NCBI RefSeq assembly: GCF_000425585.1
Contig: NZ_AUDS01000008.1
Span: 1-64,000, forward strand
Source: Terrimonas ferruginea DSM 30193
GTDB taxonomy: Bacteria > Bacteroidota > Bacteroidia > Chitinophagales > Chitinophagaceae
DNA length: 64,000 bases
Direction: 5' to 3'
Positions 19,756 to 29,258 of this stretch are shown piece after piece. Under the pieces are notes generated by a model. It was not told the DNA's origin. It was given only the letters and a program-made list of their open reading frames with translations, and did not search any database. Both the position numbers and the translations under genes were made by a program. Numbering within the stretch: position 1 is the first letter of the stretch; the number at the start of each line of letters is the position of its first letter.

Positions 19756-20319
19756 TTATTTTAATTCGTCGAGTGCAATATTGAGTTGGAGCACGTTAAT
19801 TTTTGATGGTCCGAATACACCAGCCAGCGGTGCCTCGGTGTGCGCATCGACCAGAGATTTTATTTTCTCTTCTGCAAGGCCACGCGCCGCGGCTATTCTT
19901 TTTACCTGGATGAATGCGGATGCGGGTGATATGTGCGGGTCCAGACCACTGCCCGATGCCGTTACCATTTCCGCCGGAATGTCTTCTTTTCTTATCCCGG
20001 GATTATGCACCAGGAAGCTGTTGATGCGATCTTGTACGAGTTGGAGGTAATCGGGATTAGACGGGCCTTTGTTGGATCCCGCCGAACCCGCCGCATTGTA
20101 ATCAGCCGCGCTGGGACGTCCCCAGAAATACTTGTCTTGCGTGAACTTTTGTCCCACATTGGAATAACCCACTACTTTGCCATTGACCTTTTCTGTCTGG
20201 CCTTTGCCGACGCCCGGTGTCAGTTTGCCTACGGCAGCGATCACCAATGGATAAACAACAGCACACAACACGATCATGACCAGCGTGAGACGAAGTGATA
20301 TTGAAAGATTCTTTTTCAT
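19756..20319 (-). CDS. kdpC: K+-transporting ATPase subunit C
   Basis: 187 aa, normal length. One N-terminal transmembrane helix (LTLVMIVLCAVVYPLVIAAVG), then the KdpC periplasmic domain with YFWGRPSAADYN, GSGLDPHISPASAFIQVKRI and VNVLQLN-like ending NVLQLNIALDEL. KdpC stabilises the KdpFABC complex and assists ATP-driven K+ uptake. 18 bases separate it from kdpB. Confidence 0.97.
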   Translation of the reverse strand: MKKNLSISLRLTLVMIVLCAVVYPLVIAAVGKLTPGVGKGQTEKVNGKVVGYSNVGQKFTQDKYFWGRPSAADYNAAGSAGSNKGPSNPDYLQLVQDRINSFLVHNPGIRKEDIPAEMVTASGSGLDPHISPASAFIQVKRIAAARGLAEEKIKSLVDAHTEAPLAGVFGPSKINVLQLNIALDELK

Positions 20320-20337
20320 GTTTATATTTTTTAATGC

Positions 20338-22374
20338 TTACATAAATAAACCAAGCAGCATATCGATCAGCTTGATGCCGATGAAAGGAACGATCACGCC
20401 ACCCAAACCGTAAATGAGCAGGTTTCTTCTGAGCAATGCCGAAGCGCCGATGGGTTTATAACTCACGCCTTTCAATGCGAGTGGTATCAGCATCGGTATG
20501 ATGATGGCATTGAAAATAACCGCTGAAAGAATCGCCGACTCCGGGCTCTTCAATCCCATGATGTTGAGCGATTGCAATGCCGGTATGGCGGCAATGAACA
20601 GCGCCGGAACGATCGCAAAGTATTTGGCCACGTCGTTGGCAATGGAAAATGTTGTAAGCGTACCACGGGTGATCAGCAGCTGCTTACCGATTTCCACCAC
20701 TTCGATCAGTTTGGTAGGATCGTTGTCGAGGTCCACCATATTGCCGGCTTCTTTGGCGGCCTGCGTGCCGCTGTTCATCGCCACGCCAACATCCGCCTGT
20801 GCCAATGCGGGTGCGTCGTTGGTGCCGTCGCCCATCATGGCCACGAGTTTACCGGCGTTCTGTTCTTTTTTGATGTAATTCATTTTATCCTCGGGTTTTG
20901 CTTCCGCGATAAAATCATCCACACCGGCTTTTTCGGCAATGTACTTTGCGGTCAGGGGATTGTCGCCGGTTACCATTACCGTTTTCACACCCATTTTACG
21001 TAAGCGCTGAAAGCGTTCCTGAATGCCGGGTTTGATGATATCCTGCAGTTCGATTACACCTTTTATCTTATTGTTAACGGCTACCACCAGCGGGGTGCCG
21101 CCATTTTCCGCAATCGATTTTACTTTTTGTTCGGTAGTGTGAGACACTGTGTGTCCCGCCTGGATCGCCATTTGGCGGATAGCATCGAATGCCCCTTTCC
21201 GGATTTTATTACCATCAGGTGTGTCCACACCGCTGCTTCTTGTTTCTGCCGTGAATTGTACGAACTGCGATCCTGCTGCTGCCTGCGCATTCACGCCTTT
21301 GGCATGTGCCAGCTCCACAATAGATTTTCCCTCGGGTGTATCATCCGATAAAGAACTCAGCAAAGCTTTTTGGATAAATTCATTTTCATCTTCCGTTTCC
21401 GTTGCGTAAAAGTGGGTGGCTTTGCGATTGCCGATTGTGATGGTGCCGGTTTTATCAAGCAACAATACATCTACGTCGCCTGCGGTCTCCACCGCTTTAC
21501 CGCTTTTTGCTATTACGTTTGCCCGGAGTGCCCTGTCCATACCCGCGATACCAATAGCAGATAACAAGCCGCCGATGGTGGTGGGAATAAGGCAGACAAA
21601 GAGTGAAATGAAAGCAGCGATTGTGATCGGCGTGTTGGCATAGTCAGCAAAAGGCTTCAGCGTCACGCACACGATAATGAAGATCAGGGTGAACGATGCC
21701 AGCAGAATCGTCAATGCAATTTCGTTCGGCGTTTTTTGCCGGGATGCTCCTTCCACAAGTGCAATCATTTTATCAAGGAATGATTCGCCGGGTTGCGTGG
21801 TTACTTTCACAACAATGCGGTCGCTGAGTACTTTTGTTCCACCTGTAACGGAAGACTTGTCGCCACCTGCTTCGCGTATTACCGGAGCAGATTCGCCGGT
21901 AATAGCCGATTCATCGATGGTGGCGATGCCCTGGGTAATCTCCCCGTCCATCGGAATAATATCGCCTGCTTCGCAAACAAATTGATCACCGAGGTGCAGC
22001 ATGGAAGAAGAGAGGATGTCTATTTTTCCATCTGATGTGATCTTTTTAGCCGGCGTTTCTTCGCGCGTTTTGCGGAGGCTTTCTGCCTGGGCTTTGCCGC
22101 GCGCCTCTGCCAATGCTTCCGCGAAGTTGGCAAAGAGAACGGTCAACAGGAGAATAGAAAAGATCACCCAATTATACCAGGCAGCGCCTTGCGAAAGATC
22201 ACCGGTAATCAACTGATAAAGTGAAACGATCAACATGACGGCCGTGCCGATCTCTACGGTGAACATCACCGGATTTTTGATCATCAATCCGGGATGCAGC
22301 TTTACGAACGACTGGCGGATGGCCGTGTTGACGAGTGAAGGTTCGAAAAGACTTACTTTATTATGTTGTTTCAT
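20338..22374 (-). CDS. kdpB: K+-transporting P-type ATPase subunit B
   Basis: 678 aa, full length. P-type ATPase signatures: TGES in the actuator domain ([13 protein letters not shown]), the phosphorylation motif [11 protein letters not shown] (Asp near 306), and [19 protein letters not shown] in the hinge region. Hydrophobic segments at the N-terminus, around 220-280 and at the C-terminus match KdpB. It hydrolyses ATP to drive K+ through KdpA. It lies between kdpA and kdpC in the usual order. Confidence 0.98.
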   Translation of the reverse strand: MKQHNKVSLFEPSLVNTAIRQSFVKLHPGLMIKNPVMFTVEIGTAVMLIVSLYQLITGDLSQGAAWYNWVIFSILLLTVLFANFAEALAEARGKAQAESLRKTREETPAKKITSDGKIDILSSSMLHLGDQFVCEAGDIIPMDGEITQGIATIDESAITGESAPVIREAGGDKSSVTGGTKVLSDRIVVKVTTQPGESFLDKMIALVEGASRQKTPNEIALTILLASFTLIFIIVCVTLKPFADYANTPITIAAFISLFVCLIPTTIGGLLSAIGIAGMDRALRANVIAKSGKAVETAGDVDVLLLDKTGTITIGNRKATHFYATETEDENEFIQKALLSSLSDDTPEGKSIVELAHAKGVNAQAAAGSQFVQFTAETRSSGVDTPDGNKIRKGAFDAIRQMAIQAGHTVSHTTEQKVKSIAENGGTPLVVAVNNKIKGVIELQDIIKPGIQERFQRLRKMGVKTVMVTGDNPLTAKYIAEKAGVDDFIAEAKPEDKMNYIKKEQNAGKLVAMMGDGTNDAPALAQADVGVAMNSGTQAAKEAGNMVDLDNDPTKLIEVVEIGKQLLITRGTLTTFSIANDVAKYFAIVPALFIAAIPALQSLNIMGLKSPESAILSAVIFNAIIIPMLIPLALKGVSYKPIGASALLRRNLLIYGLGGVIVPFIGIKLIDMLLGLFM

Positions 22375-22392
22375 TATGCTTGTAATTAGCTG

Positions 22393-24108
22393 TTAGTATA
22401 AAGAGAAGTACTCCGCCAGTGGTCCGAGTGTCAATGCAGGGAAAAATGATAACGCATTGATGACAATGATCACGGCAAAGGTCATGATGCCGAAGGTCCA
22501 GGAGTCTATGCGGAGCGTACCCGGAGAATCGGGAATGAATTTTTTATTCGCCAGCAAACCGATGATGGCAACAGGACCGATAATCGGAATAAACCGCGCG
22601 AGGAGCAGGACGATGCCTGTCGTTACATTCCAGAACACATTGTTATCGCCCAGCCCCTCAAAGCCGGATCCGTTATTGGCATTGGCTGAGGTGTACTCGT
22701 ATAACATTTCCGAAAAGCCATGATAGGATGGATTATTGAGCCAGCTTCCCGGCTTTACCGCCCACGCCATCTCCGGATGATGTGCTACCATATACGCGGC
22801 CAATGCCACAAATCCTTTTATGAGAAATGCCGACAGCAACGTAACCAGTGCAGCGATCTTCACTTCGCGGGCTTCTACTTTGTGGCCCATGAACTCCGGC
22901 GTTCGTCCTACCATCAACCCGGAAATAAAAACGGCAATGATGATATAAATGAGATAGTTTAATATCCCCACCCCGCATCCGCCATAAAAAGCATTGATCA
23001 TCATGCCTAACAATTGCATCAGCCCGGAAACCGGCATGGAACTGTCGTGCATGGAATTCACAGAACCGGTAGAGATGATTGTGGTTACCGTACTCCAATA
23101 AGCGGATGCGGCGGGACCGAACCTCACTTCTTTCCCTTCCATGGCTCCCGTTGCCTGCGTGATGCCCATTTTTTCTATGGCAGGATTACCGCCTACTTCC
23201 GCCATGATCGTAGGAATGAGCAGGCAAAGCATGCCCAGCGTCATGATACCAAACAACACCCTGGCGAGTTTGCGCCTGTTCAAATAAAACCCAAGGGCAA
23301 AGAGCAATGCCACTGGTATCACTACCTGCATGACCATTTCCAGGATATTGGTAAAGTAATTCGGGTTCTCCAGGGGATGTGCAGAGTTGGTACCGAACCA
23401 GCCGCCACCATTTGTACCCAGATGTTTAATAGCGATCATACCAGCCGCCGGCCCGCGCGACACCTGCACAGAATCGCCCTGCAGGGTAGTGATCGTATCT
23501 TTTCCATCGAAGCTGGTGGGTGTGCCGTTGAAGGCAAGCAGCACCGCACCGATGATGCAAAGCGGTAATAAGATGCGGGTAATGGACCGCGTAAATAAGT
23601 TCCAGAAGTTGCCGAGGTTTTGCGTTGTCTTATGTTTAAGACCATTCAGCATGCCGGCAAGCGCAGCAATACCCGTGGCGGCACTTACAAATTGCAGGAA
23701 AGTGATCACAAATAACTGTGTGAAATAAGTAAGTCCCGATTCGCCGGAATAATGTTGCAGGTTACAATTGACAAGGAAACTGATAGCGGTATTAAAAGCA
23801 AGATCAGGTGTTTGCCCGCCATTGCCGTCAGGGTTCAGCGGGAGTTTATCCTGGAACACCAGCAACAACATGGCATACACCAGCCACAGCATGTTGATGG
23901 TGAGCATGGCTTTGAGAAACTGTTTCCAGTTCATCGGCTCTTTGGGATCGATGCCCGATACCCGGAAGAAGAAACGCTCCGCCGGGTTCATAAGATCCAT
24001 AAAACTTTTTTCGCCGCTGAATACCCGCGCAATGTATTTGCCGAGGGGATAAGCCAGCAGCAGCGTCAATAAAAAGGTGAATACGACACCTGTAATTTCG
24101 CCGGTCAT
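22393..24108 (-). CDS. kdpA: K+-transporting ATPase subunit A (channel-like)
   Basis: 571 aa, full length with about ten transmembrane segments. It carries the selectivity-filter-like segments typical of KdpA, among them FLVNCNLQHYSGE, GTNGGGWFGTNSAHPLENP and SANANNGSGFEG. It binds and conducts K+ in the inner membrane. The ATG at 24108 is 3 bases after the kdpF stop, so translational coupling is likely. Confidence 0.98.
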   Translation of the reverse strand: MTGEITGVVFTFLLTLLLAYPLGKYIARVFSGEKSFMDLMNPAERFFFRVSGIDPKEPMNWKQFLKAMLTINMLWLVYAMLLLVFQDKLPLNPDGNGGQTPDLAFNTAISFLVNCNLQHYSGESGLTYFTQLFVITFLQFVSAATGIAALAGMLNGLKHKTTQNLGNFWNLFTRSITRILLPLCIIGAVLLAFNGTPTSFDGKDTITTLQGDSVQVSRGPAAGMIAIKHLGTNGGGWFGTNSAHPLENPNYFTNILEMVMQVVIPVALLFALGFYLNRRKLARVLFGIMTLGMLCLLIPTIMAEVGGNPAIEKMGITQATGAMEGKEVRFGPAASAYWSTVTTIISTGSVNSMHDSSMPVSGLMQLLGMMINAFYGGCGVGILNYLIYIIIAVFISGLMVGRTPEFMGHKVEAREVKIAALVTLLSAFLIKGFVALAAYMVAHHPEMAWAVKPGSWLNNPSYHGFSEMLYEYTSANANNGSGFEGLGDNNVFWNVTTGIVLLLARFIPIIGPVAIIGLLANKKFIPDSPGTLRIDSWTFGIMTFAVIIVINALSFFPALTLGPLAEYFSLY

Positions 24109-24111
24109 AAA

Positions 24112-24192
24112 TCAGAATTTTTCAGGTTTGATCAATACATAAAGGAGATAGCCGAAGACAAACAGAGAGAGAATAAAGAGTAGGTTCATCAT
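24112..24192 (-). CDS. kdpF: K+-transporting ATPase subunit F (small)
   Basis: 26-aa peptide on the minus strand: MMNLLFILSLFVFGYLL, then YVLIKPEKF and TGA. One transmembrane helix followed by the short tail L-x-K-P-E-K-F is the KdpF pattern. KdpF stabilises the KdpABC complex. It lies 3 bases before kdpA and follows the 27-aa ORF at 24197 by 4 bases. The second Met (24189) could also start it. Confidence 0.9.
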   Translation of the reverse strand: MMNLLFILSLFVFGYLLYVLIKPEKF

Positions 24193-24196
24193 AGTT

Positions 24197-24280
24197 TTAA
24201 ATTTTTTCAAACCAATCAATGCATTTATAAAAAAGTCCGAAAATGAGCAGGCCGGCTGCCAGAAGAATTACCGTGAGCAT
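24197..24280 (-). CDS. 27-aa membrane peptide upstream of kdpF
   Basis: MLTVILLAAGLLIFGLFYK, then CIDWFEKI and TAA. It is a single hydrophobic helix with a short amphipathic tail, the same design as KdpF (helix, then K-P-E-K-F) but a different sequence. Its stop is 4 bases before the kdpF start, and the likely sigma-54 promoter is about 46 bases upstream of its ATG, so it would be the first gene of the operon. It may be a second small subunit of the K+ pump or a regulatory peptide. I do not know a named family for it. Confidence 0.65.
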   Translation of the reverse strand: MLTVILLAAGLLIFGLFYKCIDWFEKI

Positions 24281-24325
24281 GAGCTGTTGTTTGAATGAAA
24301 GTGTTTGTTTCCACGGCTGGCATAA

Positions 24326-24341
24326 GGCAAAAGAGATACCG
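24326..24341 (-). promoter_or_regulatory. Possible sigma-54 (-24/-12) promoter of the kdp operon
   Basis: On the minus strand the sequence reads CGGTATCTCTTTTGCC. The GG of the -24 element and the GC of the -12 element have the required 10 bases between them (consensus TGGCAC-N5-TTGCA). The -12 part TTGCC is a good match, the -24 part CGGTAT only fair. Transcription would begin near 24315, about 35 bases before the first small ORF. The adjacent gene encodes a sigma-54 activator with an intact GAFTGA motif. Confidence 0.45.
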
Positions 24342-24432
24342 CCCGCTTTCTGTCAAAGCGATTAGCCCTTTAAGGAAATGAGGAGCAACCAGTTAAAGAA
24401 TGCTGTCAGAAAAAGTGGAACTGTGCCGGCAT

Positions 24433-24465
24433 AAAAAAACCTTCTCATTTTGAGAAGGTTTTTTT
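24433..24465 (-). terminator. Intrinsic terminator after the NtrC-type regulator
   Basis: Perfect 15-bp arms (24433-24447 and 24451-24465) with a TTT loop. The stem is CCTTCTCA/TGAGAAGG extended by seven A/T pairs, so T runs lie on both sides and it could work in both directions. It starts at the stop codon of the regulator and isolates that gene from the kdp operon. Confidence 0.9.
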
Positions 24466-25808
24466 CATTTTGAGAAATCCGGTGATATCTGGTATTCTTC
24501 CATTTTGCGGTAAAGTGTGGCCAGGCCGATCTCGAGTAGTTTGGCAGCACGTGTTTTATTCCATTGCGTTGCCTGTAATATTTTTCGGATATGCTGTTGC
24601 TCTACCGCAGCGAGTGAAAGGCCGGCTGTTGAAACACCTGAATGTTGTTGTATCTCGAAAGGCAGATGTTCCGGGAGAATAAGCTGGTCATCCTGTAACA
24701 CAAATGCTCTTTCGAGCACGTTCTTCAATTCACGGATATTTCCTTTCCAGGAATATTTTTTCAGTAAGGACATGGCTTCCGCACTGACGGCCGGTGCAGG
24801 CGCCTGATTTCTTTTGGCCAGTTGCTGAAGAAATACTTCAACGAGTGCCGGAATATCTTCTGTGCGTTCGCGCAGTGCGGGAAGTGGTATGCTGAATACA
24901 TTGAGGCGATAATAAAGATCTTCGCGAAAACGTCCCTGCCCTGCCTCCGCTCGCAGGTCCCTGTTGGTAGCTGCAATGATGCGTACATCGGCCGATGAAA
25001 CTTTTGTATCGCCGAGTTTGATGAACTGACCGTTTTCCAGCACGCGCAGCAGCTTTGCCTGCAGGTCGATGTGCAACTCGCCTATTTCATCCAGGAAGAG
25101 TGTGCCACCGTTGGCCATTTCAATCAATCCTTTTTTGTCTTTGTTGGCTCCCGTAAATGCGCCGGCTTTGTGCCCGAACAGTTCTCCTTCGAGCAGGTCT
25201 CTGGCAAAAGCGCTGCAATTGAGCGCGATGAAGGGCTGGTCTTTTCGTTTGCTGCTTTGGTGAATGGCATTGGCAAAAACTTCCTTACCCGAGCCGGTTT
25301 CTCCCAATAACAGTACAGTGGAATCGCCGGGGGCTATGCGTTTGGCGAGGTTGATTGCTGTTTGTATGCTTTTGCTTTGGCCAATGATGGTGTCAAATCT
25401 GTACTTGTCTGTCCATTCAAGTTTGACGGCATTCTTGCGGTTGAGCAGGGCCTGCTCTACGGCCTGGTGCAGCAGCGGAATGATGCGGTCGTTGTCATTT
25501 CCTTTTACGAGGTAATCAAACGCTCCTTTTTTCATGGCGTTTACCCCATCGGGAATATTGCCGAATGCGGTAAGCAAAATGATCTCCGTGCCGGGATATG
25601 CTTTTTTTACGGTTGCCACAAAATCAACGCCGTTGCCATCAGGCAGGCGTACGTCGCAGAGAATGACTTCGGGTTGCTGTTGTTGCAGTTGTATCGTTGC
25701 GGCTTTTATGGTAGAGGCTTCCGTAACCGAAAACCCTTCCAGCGCAATGATCCGGCCCAGCAATTTCCGGAGTTGTTCTTCATCGTCTATGATCAGAATG
25801 TTTTTCAA
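24465..25808 (-). CDS. NtrC-family sigma-54-dependent response regulator, likely KdpE replacement
   Basis: About 447 aa. Receiver domain (1-120) with LIIDDEEQLRK and phospho-acceptor ILCDVRLPDGNG; AAA+ domain (about 140-370) with Walker A LLGETGSGKEVFAN, the sigma-54-contacting GAFTGA, Walker B GGTLFLDEIGEL, and ATNRDLRAE; C-terminal Fis-type HTH (NKTRAAKLLEIGLATLYRKM). No ATG is near the N-terminus. TTG at 25808 gives MKNILIIDDE, the usual start, and TTG at 25814 is the alternative. The 5' end runs straight out of a TTTTGAATTTTGAC heptamer tract. Kdp is usually controlled by an OmpR-type KdpE; here an NtrC-type regulator sits in its place, upstream of the operon. Confidence 0.92.
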   Translation of the reverse strand: MKNILIIDDEEQLRKLLGRIIALEGFSVTEASTIKAATIQLQQQQPEVILCDVRLPDGNGVDFVATVKKAYPGTEIILLTAFGNIPDGVNAMKKGAFDYLVKGNDNDRIIPLLHQAVEQALLNRKNAVKLEWTDKYRFDTIIGQSKSIQTAINLAKRIAPGDSTVLLLGETGSGKEVFANAIHQSSKRKDQPFIALNCSAFARDLLEGELFGHKAGAFTGANKDKKGLIEMANGGTLFLDEIGELHIDLQAKLLRVLENGQFIKLGDTKVSSADVRIIAATNRDLRAEAGQGRFREDLYYRLNVFSIPLPALRERTEDIPALVEVFLQQLAKRNQAPAPAVSAEAMSLLKKYSWKGNIRELKNVLERAFVLQDDQLILPEHLPFEIQQHSGVSTAGLSLAAVEQQHIRKILQATQWNKTRAAKLLEIGLATLYRKMEEYQISPDFSK

Positions 25809-25981
25809 AGTCAAAATTCAAAAGCGCCATCGTGAAACGTCAATCGTCAATCGTGAATCGGCTGTTTCACTTATAACTTATTACTTAAAACCTAATACCT
25901 ATGGCCGAAGCTTCGGCCCGAAGTATCGGGCGGCTGTTTAACCTTAAGCCCTACCCCTTATACCTTATACCTTACACCTTT
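25809..25981. repeat. Heptamer-rich spacer with shared CCGAAG palindromes
   Basis: Successive tracts of TTTTGAN (complement), GTCAATC/GTGAATC, CTTATNN, CCTAATA, and CCTTANR, nearly all in 7-bp steps. It also holds GGCCGAAGCTTCGGCCCGAAGTATCGGGC (about 25903-25931), which occurs again on the other strand at 38512-38541. Confidence 0.8.
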
Positions 25982-28258
25982 CTATGGTTTCAACACCAAC
26001 ACCGACGGCGAATGCGACAACCACTCGCTTTGGGCCTCTACCGCTTTTTTCCAGCTTTCGAAGCTGATCAGCATCAGATCCTGCTGGCCGAGTTGGGCTT
26101 CGGTTATCGTCTCATCACCGGCGATCAGGATGCGTCCTGAAAGGTCTTGTTCCACCGACGTGATCGTATGACGTATTTCCGGATTCTGCGCAATGATGCC
26201 CGATGCGTCCTGCACGGTTACCAGGGCTTCGCTGTTGTGCATCAGCTTTTGTGCATAGATCAGCAGGAAACTATCGCTCATGGCAAAGAACGGAATATAA
26301 ATGCGATTCACCTTTTCCATGCCCTTATCCAGGAAGATACCAACCGGCACTTTGGTGCCGCGGGTGATCTGGCGGATACGTTCGTCAAATACAGCGGTTT
26401 CAAACAAACCTTCCTTACCGGTGATTGTATCGTACAGACGTTCGGGGTTGATGATGCGGTTGGTGAACCCTAACAGTTTGCCCAGCAGTGTGCCTTCGAA
26501 TACGGAATGTCCGGCACCAACCAGCAACAGATCGTATTGGCCGGAATTCGCTGTTCCGATGATCTCTCCTTCGATGTCGGATGTGGGTTTGAATAAATTA
26601 GCAACCGGAAGATTGAGGCGTTCTGCTTCCTGGCTGATCGGTTCAAAGTTATCTTTTTCCACTTCGGCCTGGTTAAACGCATTGAGTTCGGCACTTGAGG
26701 AAAGGTGAAGCGCCGTTACCGATGCCTGTGCAATATTTTTCCGGATAAGGCTATTGGCAAGCTTTAGCAGGGCTATACCTTTTTCCGGCGTACTGAATGA
26801 CACCAATACATTATAGGTTCGCGGTTTTTCCAGGGGTGCTGTCGGATCGTCGGCCGATTTGGAACGGCTGAACCGGTTGATCAGATCGAGTGCAGGTCCG
26901 GTCATGAAAGTGGTTACCAGCGCCATGATCACCATCATGGCAAATACTTCTTTCGTCATTACGCCCAGGTCGTAACCGATGTTCAACACGATCAGTTCCA
27001 TCAGTCCACGGGTGTTCATCAATGCACCCAAGGCAAGGCTGTCTTTCCAGCTTTGCCCTACGAATCGTGCAGCCAGCGCGCTTCCTACAAACTTGCCCAC
27101 TACGGCTACCAATATGATCAAACCGCAGATTTTCCACAGATACGGGTCGTTGAGCAGGCCTATTTCCGTTCTCAAACCGGTGAATACAAAGAACAATGGC
27201 AGCAATAATACCATCGAAACGTCTTCCACCTTTTCAATAAAAATATTACGGAAGTTGGCGGTAGCCGGCATGATCATTCCCGCCATGAACGCGCCGAACA
27301 AGGCATGAATGCCGATCACTTCCGTTGCATACGAAGAAATCAGCAGGATGATAAAGAAGATGGCCACGGCAGGTTTGCCGAGTGATTCACGGTTGGAATA
27401 TTTTTCTCCGAGTTTTTTCAAAAACGGTTGTACTACTTTGAGCATGATCACTACATAAGCACCTGCCATCAGGATTGTGTACACGGAGCTGTAAATAGAT
27501 CCGGCTTTTACAATCGCGATAACCGCCGCCAGGATACACCAGGCAGTAATATCATCTGCTGCCGCACAGGTAATGGCTACCGTGCCCAGTCGCGTTTTAG
27601 ACAACCCCCGTTCCTGCACGATGCGCGCGAGTACCGGAAAAGCGGTTATACTCATCGCAATACCGGTGAATAAGGAGAAGGAAAGGAAACGTATCCCCGG
27701 CGGGGCGAATTCTGTATATATGTAATAGGCCAGTGTGATGCCCAACGCAAAAGGGAATATGATACTGGCATGGCTCACCACAATAGCATCTTTGGCTTTA
27801 TTGCGCAGCACTTTCAGATCGAGTTCCATTCCCACTACAAACATGAAAAGGATCAGGCCGATCTGGCTGAGGAATTGCAGGTTGGGAAGCGACTGTGGAG
27901 GAAAAAGAAAAGAGGAAAATCCCGGGAAATAAGTGCCGATAAAAGAAGGGCCTAAAAAAATACCCGCAATGATCTCCCCGATCACCGACGGCTGGCGGAT
28001 TTTTTTGAAGAGGTAACCAAACACTCTTGCCACCACAATGATGGTGATGATCTGCAGCAACAGGATGGACAACGGATGCGTCAGGTTTTCCGAATAAGTT
28101 TGCTGAAACTGATCCCACGAAGACCCGGGCATTTTTGGCTTACGAAAGGCGGCCGTTCCCGACTCCAGCTTTTCACCGCGATGAATAATAAACCAGATCA
28201 ATGCGGAGAAGCCCGCAATGGTCAATACATAAAAAGAGAGATTCCTGTACTTTTTCAT
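25982..28258 (-). CDS. Cation:proton antiporter (CPA2/Kef-like) with C-terminal UspA-like domain
   Basis: 758 aa inner-membrane protein. A first helix near residues 8-25, then about twelve transmembrane segments (65-450) of the Na+/H+ exchanger fold with QPSVIGEIIAGIFLGPS, LFMFVVGMELDLKVLRNK, AAADDITAWCILA (paired polar residues in the ion site) and MNTRGLMELIVLNIGYDLG. The soluble C-terminal part (about 490-758) looks like tandem universal-stress-protein domains. It exchanges Na+ or K+ for protons. It lies upstream of the kdp regulator on the same strand but is separated by 170 bp of repeats. A link to K+ balance is plausible, not shown. Confidence 0.9.
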   Translation of the reverse strand: MKKYRNLSFYVLTIAGFSALIWFIIHRGEKLESGTAAFRKPKMPGSSWDQFQQTYSENLTHPLSILLLQIITIIVVARVFGYLFKKIRQPSVIGEIIAGIFLGPSFIGTYFPGFSSFLFPPQSLPNLQFLSQIGLILFMFVVGMELDLKVLRNKAKDAIVVSHASIIFPFALGITLAYYIYTEFAPPGIRFLSFSLFTGIAMSITAFPVLARIVQERGLSKTRLGTVAITCAAADDITAWCILAAVIAIVKAGSIYSSVYTILMAGAYVVIMLKVVQPFLKKLGEKYSNRESLGKPAVAIFFIILLISSYATEVIGIHALFGAFMAGMIMPATANFRNIFIEKVEDVSMVLLLPLFFVFTGLRTEIGLLNDPYLWKICGLIILVAVVGKFVGSALAARFVGQSWKDSLALGALMNTRGLMELIVLNIGYDLGVMTKEVFAMMVIMALVTTFMTGPALDLINRFSRSKSADDPTAPLEKPRTYNVLVSFSTPEKGIALLKLANSLIRKNIAQASVTALHLSSSAELNAFNQAEVEKDNFEPISQEAERLNLPVANLFKPTSDIEGEIIGTANSGQYDLLLVGAGHSVFEGTLLGKLLGFTNRIINPERLYDTITGKEGLFETAVFDERIRQITRGTKVPVGIFLDKGMEKVNRIYIPFFAMSDSFLLIYAQKLMHNSEALVTVQDASGIIAQNPEIRHTITSVEQDLSGRILIAGDETITEAQLGQQDLMLISFESWKKAVEAQSEWLSHSPSVLVLKP

Positions 28259-28365
28259 GAGTGGTCGTTGAAACTGTGCGGCGCAGCATCGTCAGGTTTG
28301 TGCTCATCTTCTCCGGAAGCACGATTGTGGCGTAAAGATAAACTTTCCGGGTTGAGCTTAACATG

Positions 28366-28394
28366 AAAAAAGCGGCACCAGGACGGCACCGCTT
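28366..28394 (-). terminator. Intrinsic terminator after the GLPGLI gene
   Basis: On the minus strand AAGCGGTGCC-GTCCT-GGTGCCGCTT (two G-T pairs) followed by a T run at 28366-28371. It lies 24 bases after the stop of the gene at 28418. Confidence 0.75.
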
Positions 28395-28417
28395 CCGAGC
28401 AAAGATGGCTTATCTTT

Positions 28418-29206
28418 TTATCCGCCGATGCGTATTACGCCACCACTGTTTTTCCGTAGTTCGTCGGTCATCTTTTTTCGTTCTTCCGCAAATGCCGTTG
28501 CCGTCATCTTTTTGCCCTTGGTCGGCTCTTTCAGGGTTGAAGCAGTGGCTTTGGCATTTATCTCCACCGCGCGGTAGATTAATTTTCCGTTATTCATTTC
28601 AAGCTGCAGGATCATACCGGGCAATTGACCCTGCATCTCCGGACCGCCGGGCACAGGTATGTCCGTTGCATACCAGGCAATGGCCAGACTTGTATCGATG
28701 ACCTCCTTGTTTTCCATTTTTCCGTTCTCCATGCGCATGCTCGTGCGTTTCATGATGCGTTCGGTCGTTGCTTTGCGGCAGGGATGTCCGAGGATGTCCA
28801 TCGTTTCGTCACTCAGTTTCCATTTGGCCATTCTGATGCTGTCGGTAACCAGATAGGTTTTTTCAAACATTTCTTTCTGCTCAATACGCAGCCCTCTTTT
28901 AAAGTCACAAAAAATAATATCGCTGCTGCCCAAGCCCACCGTACGTATAGTTAACCCTCCGCCCGAACCCATATCTGGATCCTGGCTGTCGTCGGGCAAC
29001 TGCAGGCTGGTCATCTGGTCGTTTTTAAAATTTACTTCAAGGCGATTGACACGCGGCTTGGATAACTGCCGTTCCAGTTCAGGGTTGCCGGCAATCGAGA
29101 TCTGTGTCTGTAAGGTGCGTTCATAGATGATCCGGCCTTCTTTCTGTTGTGCATGAAGCGTGGTAGCCGCAAGCAACGTAATCGCCGGAATAAACAGTCG
29201 TTTCAT
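28418..29206 (-). CDS. GLPGLI family secreted protein
   Basis: 262 aa with signal peptide (MKRLFIPAITLLAATTLHAQ). Family motif seen as GQLPGMILQLEM near residue 200, plus GHPCRKAT and AWYATDIPVPGGPE before it, which are standard for GLPGLI proteins of Bacteroidota. Function unknown; secreted or periplasmic. It is transcribed away from the two-component pair at 29366 and has an exact TAGCTTTG -7 box at 29259-29266. Confidence 0.9.
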   Translation of the reverse strand: MKRLFIPAITLLAATTLHAQQKEGRIIYERTLQTQISIAGNPELERQLSKPRVNRLEVNFKNDQMTSLQLPDDSQDPDMGSGGGLTIRTVGLGSSDIIFCDFKRGLRIEQKEMFEKTYLVTDSIRMAKWKLSDETMDILGHPCRKATTERIMKRTSMRMENGKMENKEVIDTSLAIAWYATDIPVPGGPEMQGQLPGMILQLEMNNGKLIYRAVEINAKATASTLKEPTKGKKMTATAFAEERKKMTDELRKNSGGVIRIGG

Positions 29207-29258
29207 ATCGTTTTTTGTTTAAATAAATGGACAACAGCCTGTGGTATCTGTCAGGGTC

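Noticed and set aside
25901-25945. Shared peptide MAEASARSIGRLFNL read at 25901 (plus) and before the LysR gene at 38543 (minus)
   Set aside because: It is the translation of a shared extragenic repeat (CCGAAGCTTCGG...), not a conserved protein domain. It shows that the LysR start must be 38489.
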